Shown here piece after piece: positions 16,236 to 26,227 of a DNA stretch of 64,000 nucleotides. Source of the DNA: Pseudomonas plecoglossicida NBRC 103162 = DSM 15088 (lineage in GTDB: Bacteria > Pseudomonadota > Gammaproteobacteria > Pseudomonadales > Pseudomonadaceae); assembly GCF_000730665.1 (NCBI RefSeq), contig NZ_BBIV01000005.1:186001-250000 (forward strand), in the 5' to 3' direction. Position 1 is the stretch's first letter. Each line of letters begins with the position of its first letter. Below the pieces are notes generated by a model that made no database searches, had not been told where the DNA came from, and saw nothing but the letters and a program-made list of their open reading frames with translations. A program made the position numbers and the translations under genes.

Positions 16236-19063
16236 GCCAGGAACGCTACGGCATCCGCCGCTTCGCACTGCTCAACACCGCCGGCTACAGCCTTGGCCTG
16301 TTCCCCCTGGAACACCCGCTGTCGGTCTACGGCGCCAACAACCTGGGCAAGTCGGCCTCGATCAACGCCCTGCAGTTCCCGATCCTGGCGCGCATGTCCG
16401 ACATGAGCTTCGGCAAGTACAGCCTGGAGCAGTCGCGCCGCTTCTACTTCGCCAGCGACACCTCGTACATCCTCTGCGAACTGAACCTGCCCCACGGCCC
16501 GCACGTGATCGGCGTGGTCGGCCGCGGCCCGGGAGGTGGTTTCGGTCACCAGTTCTTCGCCTACAAAGGCGAGCTGGACCTGGCCCACTACCAGAAGAAC
16601 GACACCTGCCTGCGCCAGAAAGAGCTGTTCACCAACCTCGAGCGCCTGGGCCTGAAGGCCTATGAACTCAAGCCCGACGAACTGCGTCGGCTGCTGGTCG
16701 GTGGCCACACTTCGGTGCCGCTGGACCTGACCATGATCCCGCTGCGCTCGACCAGCGAGCAGAGCCTGAAAACCTTCCGCGCACTGTTCATCAACCTGCT
16801 GCACATGCGCGAAATCACCGCGGCCAAACTCAAGCAGCTGTTTCTCGACGCGTTCGAGCACAGCCTGCGTTCGGGCAGCGTCGACTACATCGCCGCCTGC
16901 GAAGAAGCCTTCCGCGACGTGCGCCGCATGGAACAGGACTACAACGCCCTGGTCGCTGCCGGCCCCCTGGTCGAGGCCCTGGCCGGTGGCGTGACCCAGC
17001 GCGACACCCTGCGCGGCAAGCTGCACCGCCTTTCGCCGCTGCTCGACAACCTGCTGGGCACCTGGCAGGAATACGCCATGGCGCGCAAGGAAGAACTGGT
17101 CATCCAGGCCGAGCACTACCGTGGCGAGCAGGACCGCCTGCAGAACGACCAGCGCGGCGGCACCCAGGAGCTGATGCGCCTGGAGCGCGAGATCACCGGT
17201 ATCCAGCGCTGGCTGGGCGAGCTGTCGGTGCTCAAGCACCGCTTCGCCCTGGTCGATGACGTCAAGGTCCTGGAGCAGCAGCTGCTGGCGGCCAAGGACG
17301 CCCACGACGAGCTGGCCGGTGCCCTGGCCCAGTCGCGCCAGTTCTCTGCCGAAGACCTCGACGAGCGCGTGCGCGACCTGGAAAAACGCCTGAAGCAGGT
17401 CAAGCAGCAGCTCGACCACGCCGACAACAACAGCTACGCACGCCTGCGCGAAGAGTTCTCGCAGGGCGACGTCGACCGCCTGATGCGCCTGTTCAACGGC
17501 GCGCTGTTCAGCCTGCCATTGGGCGAGCGCGGCATCGAGCTGGACGACAGCGACCTGTGGGTGAAATCCCTGGAAGCGGTGCTCGACAGCTTCAAGGGCG
17601 AGCGCTTCGAGGCCCCGGGCATTTCCATCGACCTCTCGCACATCGACCCGCCCGCCCTGCAGGCCCTGGCCGATCGTGCAGCGCTGCGCGACCAGAAGGA
17701 CCGCCTGGAGCGCGAGCTCAAGCAGCTCAAGACCCAGCAATCGGTGGCTGCCGACCGCACCGCCTCCAAGGCGCAGACCGAAGCGCTGTACCAGCAGGTA
17801 CTGGATGCCCAGAAGGCGCTGGAAGATTTCCGCCGCAGCGAAACCCTGGCTGCCGAAGAACCCGAGAAGCTGGAGCAACTGGCGCAGCTGGAAGCCGCCC
17901 AGGATGAGCTCAAGCGCTCCAGCGATGCCTTCACCGAGCGCGTCCAGCAGCTGTCTGCCAAGCTGCAGCTGGTCGGCCGCCAGATCGGCGACCTGGAGTC
18001 CAAGCAGCGCACCCTGGAAGACGCCCTGCGCCGTCGCCAGCTGCTGCCGGCCGACCTGCCGTTCGGCACGCCGTTCATGGAAGCGGTCGACGACTCCATG
18101 GACAACCTGCTGCCGCTGCTCAATGACTACCAGGACAGCTGGCAAGGCCTGCAGCGCGTCGACAACCAGATCGAGGCGCTGTACGCCCAGGTACGCCTCA
18201 AGGGCGTGGCCAAGTTCGACAGCGAAGACGACATGGAGCGTCGCCTGCAACTGCTGGTGAACGCTTATGCGCACCGCACCGACGAAGCCCTGACCCTGGC
18301 CAAGGCGCGCCGCGCGGCCGTCACCGACATCGCCCGGACCTTGCGCAACATCCGCAGCGACTACGACAGCCTCGAACACCAGCTGGCCCTGTTCAACCGC
18401 GAGATCAACAAGCGCCAGGTATCGAACCTGGAGAGCTTCCGCGTGGTGCTGGCGCCGAACAAGGAAGCGCTCAAGCACATCGACCAGATCATCCACAGCG
18501 CCGGCCAGTACGAGGAAGGCGAGACCCTGTCGGTGTTCGACCTGACGCAAAGTGCCGAGCAGGACCACAAGAACGAAGAGGCCAAGGAATACCTGGCACG
18601 GCTGGTGGCGGCCAACCACAACCAGCTGGGCCTCAAGGACCTGTTCGAACTGGCCTTCGAGATCACCAAGATCAATGGCCAGCCGGTGATCCACGCCGAC
18701 ATCGACGGCGCGGCGTCCAACGGCACCACCATGACCATCAAGGCGCTGACCAACATGTACCTGTTGCTGCACCTGATGGACCGTGACCTGGCCGGGCGCA
18801 TTCGCCTGCCGTACTACCTCGACGAGGCGGCCGACATCGACGAACGGAACCAGGCGGCGCTGCTGGAGACCAGCCTGCAGCTGGGCTTCGTGCCGATTCT
18901 GGCGAGCGTGAAGCCGCAGGTGTCGGCGCGGGTGGCGATCGATCTGGAAGGTGGCAGCGGGCCGAATGGCATCTACATCGACGAGGCGGACTGGAAGTAC
19001 ATCAGCCGGCTGGATGAGGTGAAGGCGATCGTGCGCGAGGATGAGGCCGAGGAACTGGCCTGA
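16232..19063 (+). CDS. mksB: Condensin SMC-like ATPase MksB
   Basis: A 943-residue SMC-type ATPase. Walker A is GANNLGKS at residues 34-41 (Asn replaces the usual Gly/Ser, as in this family). Two long coiled-coil arms rich in Glu/Gln/Leu follow at about residues 215-500 and 540-800, and the C-terminal head contains the Walker B-like YLDEAADIDERNQAALLE. MksB dimers close around DNA and extrude or compact it. No mksG/jetD (TOPRIM nuclease) gene follows: the next sequence is a REP structure and the convergent creA, so this is the three-gene chromosome-maintenance form and not the plasmid-cutting Wadjet form. An open frame on the opposite strand across this gene is a composition artefact. Confidence 0.93.
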   Translation: MSQERYGIRRFALLNTAGYSLGLFPLEHPLSVYGANNLGKSASINALQFPILARMSDMSFGKYSLEQSRRFYFASDTSYILCELNLPHGPHVIGVVGRGPGGGFGHQFFAYKGELDLAHYQKNDTCLRQKELFTNLERLGLKAYELKPDELRRLLVGGHTSVPLDLTMIPLRSTSEQSLKTFRALFINLLHMREITAAKLKQLFLDAFEHSLRSGSVDYIAACEEAFRDVRRMEQDYNALVAAGPLVEALAGGVTQRDTLRGKLHRLSPLLDNLLGTWQEYAMARKEELVIQAEHYRGEQDRLQNDQRGGTQELMRLEREITGIQRWLGELSVLKHRFALVDDVKVLEQQLLAAKDAHDELAGALAQSRQFSAEDLDERVRDLEKRLKQVKQQLDHADNNSYARLREEFSQGDVDRLMRLFNGALFSLPLGERGIELDDSDLWVKSLEAVLDSFKGERFEAPGISIDLSHIDPPALQALADRAALRDQKDRLERELKQLKTQQSVAADRTASKAQTEALYQQVLDAQKALEDFRRSETLAAEEPEKLEQLAQLEAAQDELKRSSDAFTERVQQLSAKLQLVGRQIGDLESKQRTLEDALRRRQLLPADLPFGTPFMEAVDDSMDNLLPLLNDYQDSWQGLQRVDNQIEALYAQVRLKGVAKFDSEDDMERRLQLLVNAYAHRTDEALTLAKARRAAVTDIARTLRNIRSDYDSLEHQLALFNREINKRQVSNLESFRVVLAPNKEALKHIDQIIHSAGQYEEGETLSVFDLTQSAEQDHKNEEAKEYLARLVAANHNQLGLKDLFELAFEITKINGQPVIHADIDGAASNGTTMTIKALTNMYLLLHLMDRDLAGRIRLPYYLDEAADIDERNQAALLETSLQLGFVPILASVKPQVSARVAIDLEGGSGPNGIYIDEADWKYISRLDEVKAIVREDEAEELA

Positions 19064-19073
19064 TTCGGTGCAC

Positions 19074-19176
19074 GGGGCCGCTTTGCGGCCCAATCGCCGG
19101 CAAGCCGGCTCCCACGAGGATCTCTAGTGCTCTTGAAGGCTGTGGAGATCCCTGTAGGAGCTGGCTTGCCAGCGAT
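19074..19176. repeat. GC stem-loop plus two diverged inverted REPs
   Basis: A GGGGCCGC/GCGGCCC hairpin at 19074-19091 leads into a REP core at 19093-19115. An inverted variant copy at 19153-19176 reads TAGGAGCTGGCTTGCCAGCG, with compensatory changes that keep the stem. It lies between convergent mksB and creA. Confidence 0.8.
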
Positions 19177-19202
19177 TGGAGGCCAAGGGCCTCCCCGCTA
19201 GA

Positions 19203-19664
19203 TCAATGCGCCCAAGGCAGGATAGGTATTGCGGTCACCGCATTCTGCGGGCTGCCCTCGATCATGCGGTCGCTATACACCAGGTACACCAGCGTATTGC
19301 GTTTCTTGTCCAGGAAGCGCACCACCTGCATGGTCTTGAACACCAGCGAGGTGCGCTCCTTGAACACCTCCTCGCCATCTTTCAACTCCCCCTTGAAGTT
19401 GATCGGCCCGACCTGACGGCAGGCGATCGACGCCTCTGCCCGGTCTTCCGCCAGCCCCAGCCCACCTTTCACACCGCCGGTCTTGGCGCGCGACAGGTAG
19501 CAGGTCACACCTTCGACCTTGGGATCGTCGAACGCCTCGACGACGATGCGGTCATTCGGCCCGACGAACTTGAACACGGTGGACACCTGGCCGATTTCCT
19601 CGGCCCCGGCGACCATCGGCACGGCCAGCGCGATCACCGCCAGCGCCCGCTTCAGCACGCTCAT
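19203..19664 (-). CDS. creA: CreA family periplasmic protein
   Basis: A 153-residue protein with an N-terminal signal peptide ([20 protein letters not shown]). The CreA family pattern is clear: [37 protein letters not shown], a conserved Cys in [11 protein letters not shown], and a C-terminal [20 protein letters not shown]. The function of CreA is not well defined; it is an exported protein found beside various operons. The start ATG overlaps the proB stop by 4 bp (ATGA), so it is the distal gene of a proB-creA unit. Confidence 0.92.
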   Translation of the reverse strand: MSVLKRALAVIALAVPMVAGAEEIGQVSTVFKFVGPNDRIVVEAFDDPKVEGVTCYLSRAKTGGVKGGLGLAEDRAEASIACRQVGPINFKGELKDGEEVFKERTSLVFKTMQVVRFLDKKRNTLVYLVYSDRMIEGSPQNAVTAIPILPWAH

Positions 19665-20779
19665 ACCAGCACCAGATTGTCGCGGTGCACCAGTTCGGGC
19701 TCTGCGCTGTAGCCAAGCACGGACTCGATGGCATCGGACGGCTGACCGATGATCTTCTGCGCTTCCAGCGCGCTGTAGTTGGCCAGGCCACGGGCCACTT
19801 CCAGGCCATCGGGGCCGACGCAGACCACCATCTCGCCGCGGCGGAAGCTGCCCTGCACGGTCTTCACACCCACCGGCAACAGGCTCTTGTTGGCCTCACG
19901 CAGCGCCTGCACGGCGCCGGCGTCGAGCACCAGCGTACCGCGGGTCTGCAGGTGGCCTGCCAGCCACTGCTTGCGCGCCGCCAGCATGCCGCGCTCGGGC
20001 GACAGCAGCGTGCCCAGGCGCTCGCCGCTCTTGAGGCGGTCGAGCACGCGCTCGATGCGGCCACCGATGATGATGGTATGCGCGCCCGAGCGTGCCGCCA
20101 GGCGCGCCGCACGCAGCTTGGTCTGCATGCCGCCACGGCCCAGCGCGCCGCCGGTACCGCCGGCCACCGCATCGAGCGACGGGTCGTCGGCACGGGCCTC
20201 GTAGATCAGCTGCGCTTCGGGGTTGTTGCGCGGGTCGGCGTCGAACATACCGTCGCGGTCGGTGAGGATCACCAACAGGTCGGCTTCGACCAGGTTGGCC
20301 ACCAGCGCGGCCAGGGTGTCGTTGTCACCGAAGCGGATTTCATCGGTGACCACGGTGTCGTTCTCGTTGATCACCGGTACCACGCCAAGGTCGACCAGGG
20401 TACGCAGGGTACTGCGGGCGTTCAGGTAACGCTTGCGGTCGGACAGGTCGTCGTGGGTCAGGAGGATCTGCGCAGTATGCTTGCCGTGCTCGCCGAAGCT
20501 CGACTCCCAGGCTTGCACCAGGCGCATCTGGCCGATCGAGGCGGCAGCCTGCAGCTCGTTCATCGCACTCGGTCGCGAGGTCCAGCCCAGCTGGCTCATG
20601 CCGGCAGCCACGGCCCCGGAGGAGACCAGTACCAACTCCACGCCTGCCTCACGCAGCGCGACCATCTGCTCGACCCACACGGCCATGGCGCCGCGGTCGA
20701 GGCCCTTGCCATCCGCCGTGAGCAGCGCACTACCGATCTTCACGACCCAGCGCTTGGCGCCAGTCACCTTGCTTCGCAT
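19661..20779 (-). CDS. proB: Glutamate 5-kinase ProB
   Basis: A 372-residue enzyme that phosphorylates L-glutamate with ATP, the first and feedback-inhibited step of proline synthesis. It has an amino acid kinase domain (about residues 1-260: [64 protein letters not shown]) and a C-terminal PUA domain (about 275-355: [25 protein letters not shown]). The ATG at 20779 follows GGAAGA; a longer in-frame leader to 20824 overlaps the obgE terminator and is rejected. It lies downstream of obgE in the conserved rplU-rpmA-obgE-proB order but beyond a terminator, so it likely has its own promoter or relies on readthrough. Confidence 0.96.
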   Translation of the reverse strand: MRSKVTGAKRWVVKIGSALLTADGKGLDRGAMAVWVEQMVALREAGVELVLVSSGAVAAGMSQLGWTSRPSAMNELQAAASIGQMRLVQAWESSFGEHGKHTAQILLTHDDLSDRKRYLNARSTLRTLVDLGVVPVINENDTVVTDEIRFGDNDTLAALVANLVEADLLVILTDRDGMFDADPRNNPEAQLIYEARADDPSLDAVAGGTGGALGRGGMQTKLRAARLAARSGAHTIIIGGRIERVLDRLKSGERLGTLLSPERGMLAARKQWLAGHLQTRGTLVLDAGAVQALREANKSLLPVGVKTVQGSFRRGEMVVCVGPDGLEVARGLANYSALEAQKIIGQPSDAIESVLGYSAEPELVHRDNLVLV

Positions 20780-20822
20780 CTTGTCTTCCAACCTATGTCG
20801 AATCTGTAGATACCGTAGATAC

Positions 20823-20850
20823 AAAAACGCCGCTCCAAAGAGCGGCGTTC
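20823..20850 (-). terminator. Rho-independent terminator of obgE
   Basis: On the minus strand AACGCCGCTC pairs with GAGCGGCGTT around TTTG, followed by TTTTTG. It sits 17 bp after the obgE stop and before proB. Confidence 0.88.
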
Positions 20851-20866
20851 AGTGTACTGCAACCGA

Positions 20867-22093
<1,227 letters not shown>

Positions 22094-22140
22094 TCAAAAA
22101 CCGCCTCTCGCCAATCGGCGAGTTGAATACCTGAAAACCT

Positions 22141-22229
22141 GAGGCTCTTGCAAAAATGAGCGCGGCGGCCCCGTACGACCGTAGAAACCCACGCCGGCAG
22201 CCCATACAAACAGCTTTGCAAGAGGCTCA
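22141..22229. repeat. Approx. 88-bp element with imperfect terminal inverted repeats
   Basis: The rpmA-obgE spacer contains GAGGCTCTTGCAAA at the left and TTTGCAAGAGGCTC at the right, which pair except for the central GCT/GCT positions. The ends enclose about 60 bp of GC-rich sequence without an open frame. It may be a small MITE-like insertion or a structured leader of obgE mRNA. Confidence 0.45.
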
Positions 22230-22238
22230 CCACAAACG

Positions 22239-22266
22239 AAAAAGCCCCGTCGCATGACGGGGCTTC
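22239..22266 (-). terminator. Rho-independent terminator of rplU-rpmA
   Basis: On the minus strand AAGCCCCGTC pairs with GACGGGGCTT around ATGC and is followed by TTTTCG. It lies 16 bp after the rpmA stop. Confidence 0.9.
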
Positions 22267-22282
22267 TGGAGCGACGTCGCGA

Positions 22283-22540
22283 TTAAGCGGCGACGATGCT
22301 CACGTAACGGCGCATGAACTCGCCTTTCTTCTCGAACTTGATCACGCCTTCGATCTTGGCGAACAAGGTGTGATCCTTGCCCATGCCAACACCGTAGCCA
22401 GCGTGGAATTCGGTGCCGCGCTGACGGACGATGATGTTGCCCGGCTTGATAACCTGGCCGCCATACATCTTCACGCCAAGGCGTTTAGATTCTGAGTCGC
22501 GACCGTTACGAGTACTACCACCAGCCTTCTTGTGAGCCAT
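22283..22540 (-). CDS. rpmA: 50S ribosomal protein bL27
   Basis: An 85-residue basic protein with the invariant N-terminus [16 protein letters not shown], reaching toward the peptidyl transferase centre, and the core [20 protein letters not shown]. It is the second gene of the rplU-rpmA operon, 38 bp after rplU, and is followed by a strong terminator. No N-terminal cleavage extension of the Firmicutes type is present. Confidence 0.98.
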
Positions 22541-22578
22541 GGTTCAATTCTCCAAATAAATTCAGGGGATCTAGGAAA

Positions 22579-22893
22579 TTAAGCCTGGATACCGGTGATT
22601 TTGATCTCGGTGAACCACTGGCGGTGGCCCATACGCTTCATGTGGTGCTTACGACGACGGAACTTGATGATGCGAACCTTGTCGTGACGGCCTTGCGAAA
22701 CGACTTCGGCAACCACTTTAGCGCCGGCGACGACTGGTGCGCCGATGGTGACTTCTTCACCGTTGGCAACCAGCAGAACGCGATCGAAGGTCACGGATTC
22801 GCCAGTGGCGATTTCCAGTTTCTCGATCTTGAGGAATTCACCTTCAGCGACTTTGTACTGCTTGCCGCCGGTAACGATTACTGCGTAAGACAT
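22579..22893 (-). CDS. rplU: 50S ribosomal protein bL21
   Basis: A 104-residue 23S rRNA-binding protein starting [20 protein letters not shown] and containing the family block [21 protein letters not shown]. The ATG at 22893 is preceded by GGAGAAAT, a good ribosome binding site. A longer in-frame extension up to 23127 has no similarity and crosses the promoter, so it is rejected. It is the first gene of rplU-rpmA, transcribed divergently from ispB, as in many proteobacteria. Confidence 0.98.
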   Translation of the reverse strand: MSYAVIVTGGKQYKVAEGEFLKIEKLEIATGESVTFDRVLLVANGEEVTIGAPVVAGAKVVAEVVSQGRHDKVRIIKFRRRKHHMKRMGHRQWFTEIKITGIQA

Positions 22894-23024
22894 GGGTATT
22901 TCTCCGATAATCCTGCTCACCCAGCGCTTTATATGATGAGTATTGGCTGGCATGGCTGCATGGGGCTGGAACGGCCCTGTGCAATTGCGTAAGGCAGGTG
23001 CTGCCCAGGAAGTTAGGGTGCGCG

Positions 23025-23053
23025 ATTGTACGCAACCCGGCTTTTGCTTGCAA
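23025..23053 (-). promoter_or_regulatory. Sigma-70 promoter of rplU-rpmA
   Basis: On the minus strand a -35 TTGCAA (23048-23053) and a -10 TACAAT (23025-23030) are 17 bp apart. This leaves a leader of about 120 nt before rplU, long enough for autoregulation. Confidence 0.65.
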
Positions 23054-23083
23054 GTGCCGCCCCCGGGCCACGGGCAGCGCGCC

Positions 23084-23112
23084 TTGACACACCGGGACCT
23101 GCGACCTAGCAT
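23084..23112 (+). promoter_or_regulatory. Sigma-70 promoter of ispB
   Basis: A consensus -35 TTGACA (23084-23089) and a -10 TAGCAT (23107-23112) are separated by 17 bp, 27 bp before the ispB start codon. Confidence 0.7.
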
Positions 23113-23138
23113 GCCGCGCAACCTCACTGGAGCAGCCG

Positions 23139-24107
23139 ATGCAACCCCAAACCTTCTACCGCGCGGTAGCTGATGATTTCAGCGCCGTCGACGAGATCAT
23201 CAAGAAGCAGCTGACCTCGCGCGTGCCGCTGGTATCGAAGATCGGCGACTATATCACGTCGGCCGGCGGCAAGCGCTTGCGTCCCCTGCTGGTGCTGCTG
23301 TGCGGCAAGGCCCTGGGCCGCGAGGGCGACGACCTGCGCCTGCTGGCCGCGACCATCGAGTTCCTGCACACCGCCACCCTGCTGCACGACGACGTGGTCG
23401 ACATGTCCGGCATGCGCCGTGGCCGCTCCACCGCCAATGCCCTGTGGGGCAACGCGCCGAGCGTGCTGGTGGGCGACTTCCTTTATTCGCGCTCGTTCGA
23501 AATGATGGTCGAGCTGGGCTCGATGCCGGTCATGCAGATCCTCTCCAAGGCCACCCGCGTGATCGCCGAGGGCGAAGTACTGCAGCTGTCGCGGGTACGC
23601 GACGCCAGCACCACCGAAGAGGTCTACATGGAGGTCATTCGCGGCAAGACCGCGATGCTGTTCGAGGCCTCGACCCACAGCGCAGCGGCCCTGGCCGAAG
23701 CCACCGAGGAGCAGCGCGAAGCCCTGCGTACCTTTGGCGACCACCTGGGCGTAGCCTTCCAGCTGGTCGATGACCTGCTCGACTACGAAGGCGATGCCGA
23801 GGCCCTGGGCAAGAACGTTGGCGACGACCTGGCCGAAGGCAAGCCGACCCTGCCGCTGATCTACACCATGCGCGAAGGTACGCCGGAACAGGCTGCGCTG
23901 GTACGCCAGGCAATCCAGAAGGGTGGCCTGGAAGACCTGGAGCCGATTCGTGAAGCGGTCAAGGCCTCGGGTTCGCTGAAGTACACCGCCGAGTTGGCGC
24001 GTGATTACGTCAAGCGTGCCATCGCCTGCCTGGAAGTGCTGCCGGCCAGCGAATACCGGGATGCGCTGGTCGAGCTGAGCGAGTTTGCCGTCGCGCGTAC
24101 GCACTGA
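23139..24107 (+). CDS. ispB: Octaprenyl/polyprenyl diphosphate synthase IspB
   Basis: A 322-residue trans-prenyltransferase that builds the side chain of ubiquinone from farnesyl and isopentenyl diphosphates. Both aspartate-rich motifs are present: [15 protein letters not shown] (first, about residue 84) and [12 protein letters not shown] (second, about residue 211), with the GGKRLRP substrate-binding motif at about residue 44. The ATG at 23139 follows TGGAG. It is divergent from rplU-rpmA, the standard arrangement. In pseudomonads the product is probably the nonaprenyl (UQ-9) chain, so solanesyl diphosphate synthase is an equally valid label. Confidence 0.95.
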   Translation: MQPQTFYRAVADDFSAVDEIIKKQLTSRVPLVSKIGDYITSAGGKRLRPLLVLLCGKALGREGDDLRLLAATIEFLHTATLLHDDVVDMSGMRRGRSTANALWGNAPSVLVGDFLYSRSFEMMVELGSMPVMQILSKATRVIAEGEVLQLSRVRDASTTEEVYMEVIRGKTAMLFEASTHSAAALAEATEEQREALRTFGDHLGVAFQLVDDLLDYEGDAEALGKNVGDDLAEGKPTLPLIYTMREGTPEQAALVRQAIQKGGLEDLEPIREAVKASGSLKYTAELARDYVKRAIACLEVLPASEYRDALVELSEFAVARTH

Positions 24108-24122
24108 GATCGCGTCGCCTTC

Positions 24123-24203
24123 ATCGCGGGCAAGCCCGCTCCTACAGGATCAACATCGCCCTCGGGCATGCGCGATCCATGCAGGAGCGGGCTTGCCCGC
24201 GAT
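24123..24203. repeat. Inverted REP pair of the second subtype
   Basis: Cores at 24123-24146 and 24180-24203 (inverted) read GCGGGCAAGCCCGCTCCTAC. This is a different subtype from the CCGGCAAGCCGG copies elsewhere in the window. Confidence 0.85.
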
Positions 24204-24285
24204 GCTTTTGTGCAGACGAAAACACTTCCAGGAGAAAACCTTATACAATATGGGCCTTTACCGCCTGTCTGCTTAAGGAACCGAA

Positions 24286-24627
24286 GTGAGCACTCTGCCA
24301 CCCTGCCCCAAATGCAACTCCGAATACACCTATGAGGATGGCACTCAGCTGATCTGCCCCGAATGCGCCCACGAGTGGTCGGCCAACGGCGAAGCCGAGG
24401 CTGCAGGCGACGACGTGGTGAAGAAGGATTCGGTCGGCAACGTGCTACAGGACGGTGACACCGTCACCGTGATCAAGGACCTCAAGGTCAAGGGTTCGTC
24501 CCTGGTGGTCAAGGTCGGCACCAAGGTCAAGAACATCCGCCTGTGCGACGGCGACCACGACATCGACTGCAAGATCGACGGCATCGGCGCCATGAAGCTG
24601 AAGTCGGAATTCGTGCGCAAGGTCTGA
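24286..24627 (+). CDS. YjdM/PhnA-type zinc-ribbon protein
   Basis: A 113-residue protein starting with GTG at 24286 after an AAGGAA ribosome binding site. An N-terminal zinc ribbon (CPKC...CPEC, about residues 7-31) is followed by a small SH3-like beta domain with the family signature [25 protein letters not shown]. The family was first named PhnA/alkylphosphonate uptake protein because of its location in E. coli; a direct role in phosphonate metabolism is doubtful. Length is normal. It stands alone between REP elements and the Fur-box gene. Confidence 0.9.
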   Translation: MSTLPPCPKCNSEYTYEDGTQLICPECAHEWSANGEAEAAGDDVVKKDSVGNVLQDGDTVTVIKDLKVKGSSLVVKVGTKVKNIRLCDGDHDIDCKIDGIGAMKLKSEFVRKV

Positions 24628-24661
24628 TTGCACAAAATCCGCCAATTGGCGCTTGCTATTC

Positions 24662-24684
24662 TGATAATAAGAATTATTCTCATT
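24662..24684 (+). promoter_or_regulatory. Fur box upstream of the small protein gene
   Basis: TGATAATAAGAATTATTCTC plus the following ATT (24662-24684) is a close match to overlapping Fur 7-1-7 repeats (TGATAAT...ATTATCA-like). It lies 27 bp before the ATG, where repressor binding would block the promoter. Confidence 0.8.
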
Positions 24685-24710
24685 GGGACCGCTATCCAAG
24701 GAGAATAGCC

Positions 24711-24956
24711 ATGACTTATCTGATCGACGCCTGGCTGGACCGCCCCCACCCTTATCTGCGCATCCTGCACCGGGAAACCGGTGAAGTGTGCGCGGTGCTC
24801 GAGGAAGAAGCGCTGGATGAACTGCGCGACCAGGGAGACCTGGACCTTGAAGGGCTCAATTCGAGCGAGCCGATGGTGCTCAAGGAATTGGTGAGGAACC
24901 TGTTTCTGTTCTGCTATGCACGGGCGTTGCGCCCTGGGGGAACAGACTGGAATTGA
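24711..24956 (+). CDS. Small Fur-regulated conserved protein (PA4570-like)
   Basis: An 81-residue protein, MTYLIDAWLDRPHPYLRILH at the start, acidic in the middle (LEEEALDELRDQGDLDLEGL) and hydrophobic near the end (LVRNLFLFCYARAL). No domain is recognised, and neither a signal peptide nor a membrane helix is convincing. An AAGGAGAAT ribosome binding site precedes the ATG. A strong Fur box 27 bp upstream indicates expression under iron limitation. In P. aeruginosa a small iron-repressed gene sits just after ispB; this position and size match. Function unknown. Confidence 0.85.
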   Translation: MTYLIDAWLDRPHPYLRILHRETGEVCAVLEEEALDELRDQGDLDLEGLNSSEPMVLKELVRNLFLFCYARALRPGGTDWN

Positions 24957-24966
24957 GGCAGGACAC

Positions 24967-25040
24967 AGCGCCGGCAAGCCGGCTCCCACAGGGACCGTGC
25001 AGCTTGCACAGAACCTTGTGGGAGCCGGCTTGCCGGCGAT
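24967..25040. repeat. Inverted REP pair between convergent genes
   Basis: REP cores at 24967-24990 and 25017-25040 in opposite orientation can form one long hairpin. They lie between the Fur-box gene and fklB, which converge, so bidirectional termination is likely. Confidence 0.85.
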
Positions 25041-25047
25041 TGCGGTC

Positions 25048-25665
25048 TTACAGAACGTCGAGCAGCTCGACGTCGAACACCAGCACGCTGTGCGGCGGGA
25101 TGCTGCCAACGCCCTGGGCGCCGTAGGCCAGCTCGCTCGGCACGTACAGGCGCCATTTGCTGCCAGCGTTCATCAGCTGCAGTGCTTCGGTCCAGCCGGC
25201 GATCACGCCACCGACCGGGAATTCGGCTGGCTGGCCGCGATCGTAGGAGCTGTCGAACACAGTGCCGTCGATCAGGGTGCCGTGGTAGTGGGTGCGCACG
25301 TTGCTCTCGCGGCTCGGCTTGGCGCCGTCACCTGCGGTCAGCACTTCGAACTGCAGGCCCGACGCCAGGGTGGTGATGCCATCACGCTTGGCGTTCTCGA
25401 CCAGGAATTCCTTGCCGGCGGAAGCAGCAGCTTCTGCCTTGGCAGCGGCTTCGGCCTGCATCACTTCACGGATGACCTTGAAGCTGGCCGACAGGTCGGC
25501 TTCGCTGACGCGGCTGTCGGCGCCGTTGAAGGCGTCGGTCAGGCCGGCCAGGATGGCTTCCAGGCTTACGCCCGGTGGCGGGTTGTCGCGCAGTTGGCCG
25601 CCCAGCTGACGGCCGATGCCGTAGCTGACGCGGGTTTCGTCGGTGGACAGGTTGAGTTCGGACAT
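25048..25665 (-). CDS. fklB: FKBP-type peptidyl-prolyl cis-trans isomerase FklB
   Basis: A 205-residue protein. The N-terminal dimerisation domain (residues 1-90: MSELNLSTDETRVSYGIGRQ, LEAILAGLTDAFNGA) is joined by an Ala-rich helix to a C-terminal FKBP domain (about 110-205) containing VRTHYHGTLIDGTVFDSSYDRG, PVGGVIAGWTEALQLM and ELAYGAQGVGSIPPHSVLVFDVELLDV. It catalyses proline isomerisation during protein folding. There is no signal peptide, so the location is cytoplasmic or as for E. coli FKBP22. The start at 25665 is chosen over an extended frame because MSELN begins the domain. Confidence 0.93.
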   Translation of the reverse strand: MSELNLSTDETRVSYGIGRQLGGQLRDNPPPGVSLEAILAGLTDAFNGADSRVSEADLSASFKVIREVMQAEAAAKAEAAASAGKEFLVENAKRDGITTLASGLQFEVLTAGDGAKPSRESNVRTHYHGTLIDGTVFDSSYDRGQPAEFPVGGVIAGWTEALQLMNAGSKWRLYVPSELAYGAQGVGSIPPHSVLVFDVELLDVL

Positions 25666-25750
25666 TGTCGTGCTCCACTGCAGGGCGCAGTGCTGCCGCG
25701 CCCTTGATGAAAAGGGCGAGCAGCCTAGCACACTGGGGAGCTGCGAGCAG

Positions 25751-26056
25751 CTACCAGGCCGAACGCTGGGAAATCGGCACCTTGAGGTCTTCTTCCGGAT
25801 GGGCGCCCATACCGCACATTTCATCCTGCACGGACCAGTGCACCAGGTTCATCGAGACCATCGGGATGGTTTGCAGAACCTTGCGCGCATCTTCCACCGA
25901 ACGCACCCGCAAGCGCTCGCCACGGGTATCGGCCAAGGGATGGGCGCGGCCCTTGACCCGGGCCTCGAGCAGATAGTCACCGCCTTCGATGGCGATCAGA
26001 TTGACTTCGTCGACATGGCCAGCCCTGGCCTCGGTGTTGAGCTGATGCAGGTTCAT
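25751..26056 (-). CDS. DUF6482-type small conserved protein
   Basis: A 101-residue protein starting MNLHQLNTEARAGHVDEVNL with GGTGCTCC-type upstream sequence. It contains GGDYLLEARVKGRAHPLAD and a middle RVRSVEDARKVLQTIPMVSM, and ends with DEMCGMGAHPEEDLKVPIS. It appears to be a small alpha/beta cytoplasmic protein conserved among pseudomonads beside fklB and the YqhA-like gene. No catalytic motif is seen. A 24-codon in-frame extension upstream lacks a ribosome binding site and is not included. Confidence 0.75.
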   Translation of the reverse strand: MNLHQLNTEARAGHVDEVNLIAIEGGDYLLEARVKGRAHPLADTRGERLRVRSVEDARKVLQTIPMVSMNLVHWSVQDEMCGMGAHPEEDLKVPISQRSAW

Positions 26057-26159
26057 GGGAGCACCTCGCTGGTGGAACCAGGCATGAGTGCTCATTTTTT
26101 GTACAAGGTGGGAGATTGCACAAGGCATAACTGACGCCGCTCGTCAGTTGGACTGCGCT

Positions 26160-26218
26160 GGCCCCATCGCCGGCAAGCCGGTTCCCACAGGGCAAGGTGG
26201 TGTGCCGGCGATGGGGCC
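26160..26218 (-). terminator. REP-containing long hairpin after the YqhA-like gene
   Basis: GGCCCCATCGCCGGC at 26160-26174 pairs exactly with its complement at 26204-26218, enclosing the rest of a REP (core 26166-26189). It lies 9 bp beyond the stop of the minus-strand yqhA-like gene. Confidence 0.7.
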
Positions 26219-26227
26219 GGAAAGGAC

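Noticed and set aside
14261..19063. Complete Wadjet (JetABCD) plasmid-defence system
   Set aside because: The fourth gene (TOPRIM nuclease JetD/MksG) is absent on both sides.
15986..19093. 1035-codon open frame on the minus strand across mksB
   Set aside because: Composition (Gln/Val/Leu/Ala/Gly repeats) is typical of the antisense of a GC-rich coiled-coil gene; no ribosome binding site or known domain.
22894..23127. N-terminal extension of the L21 reading frame up to 23127
   Set aside because: It crosses the rplU promoter, has no similarity to L21, and the internal ATG at 22893 has a good ribosome binding site.
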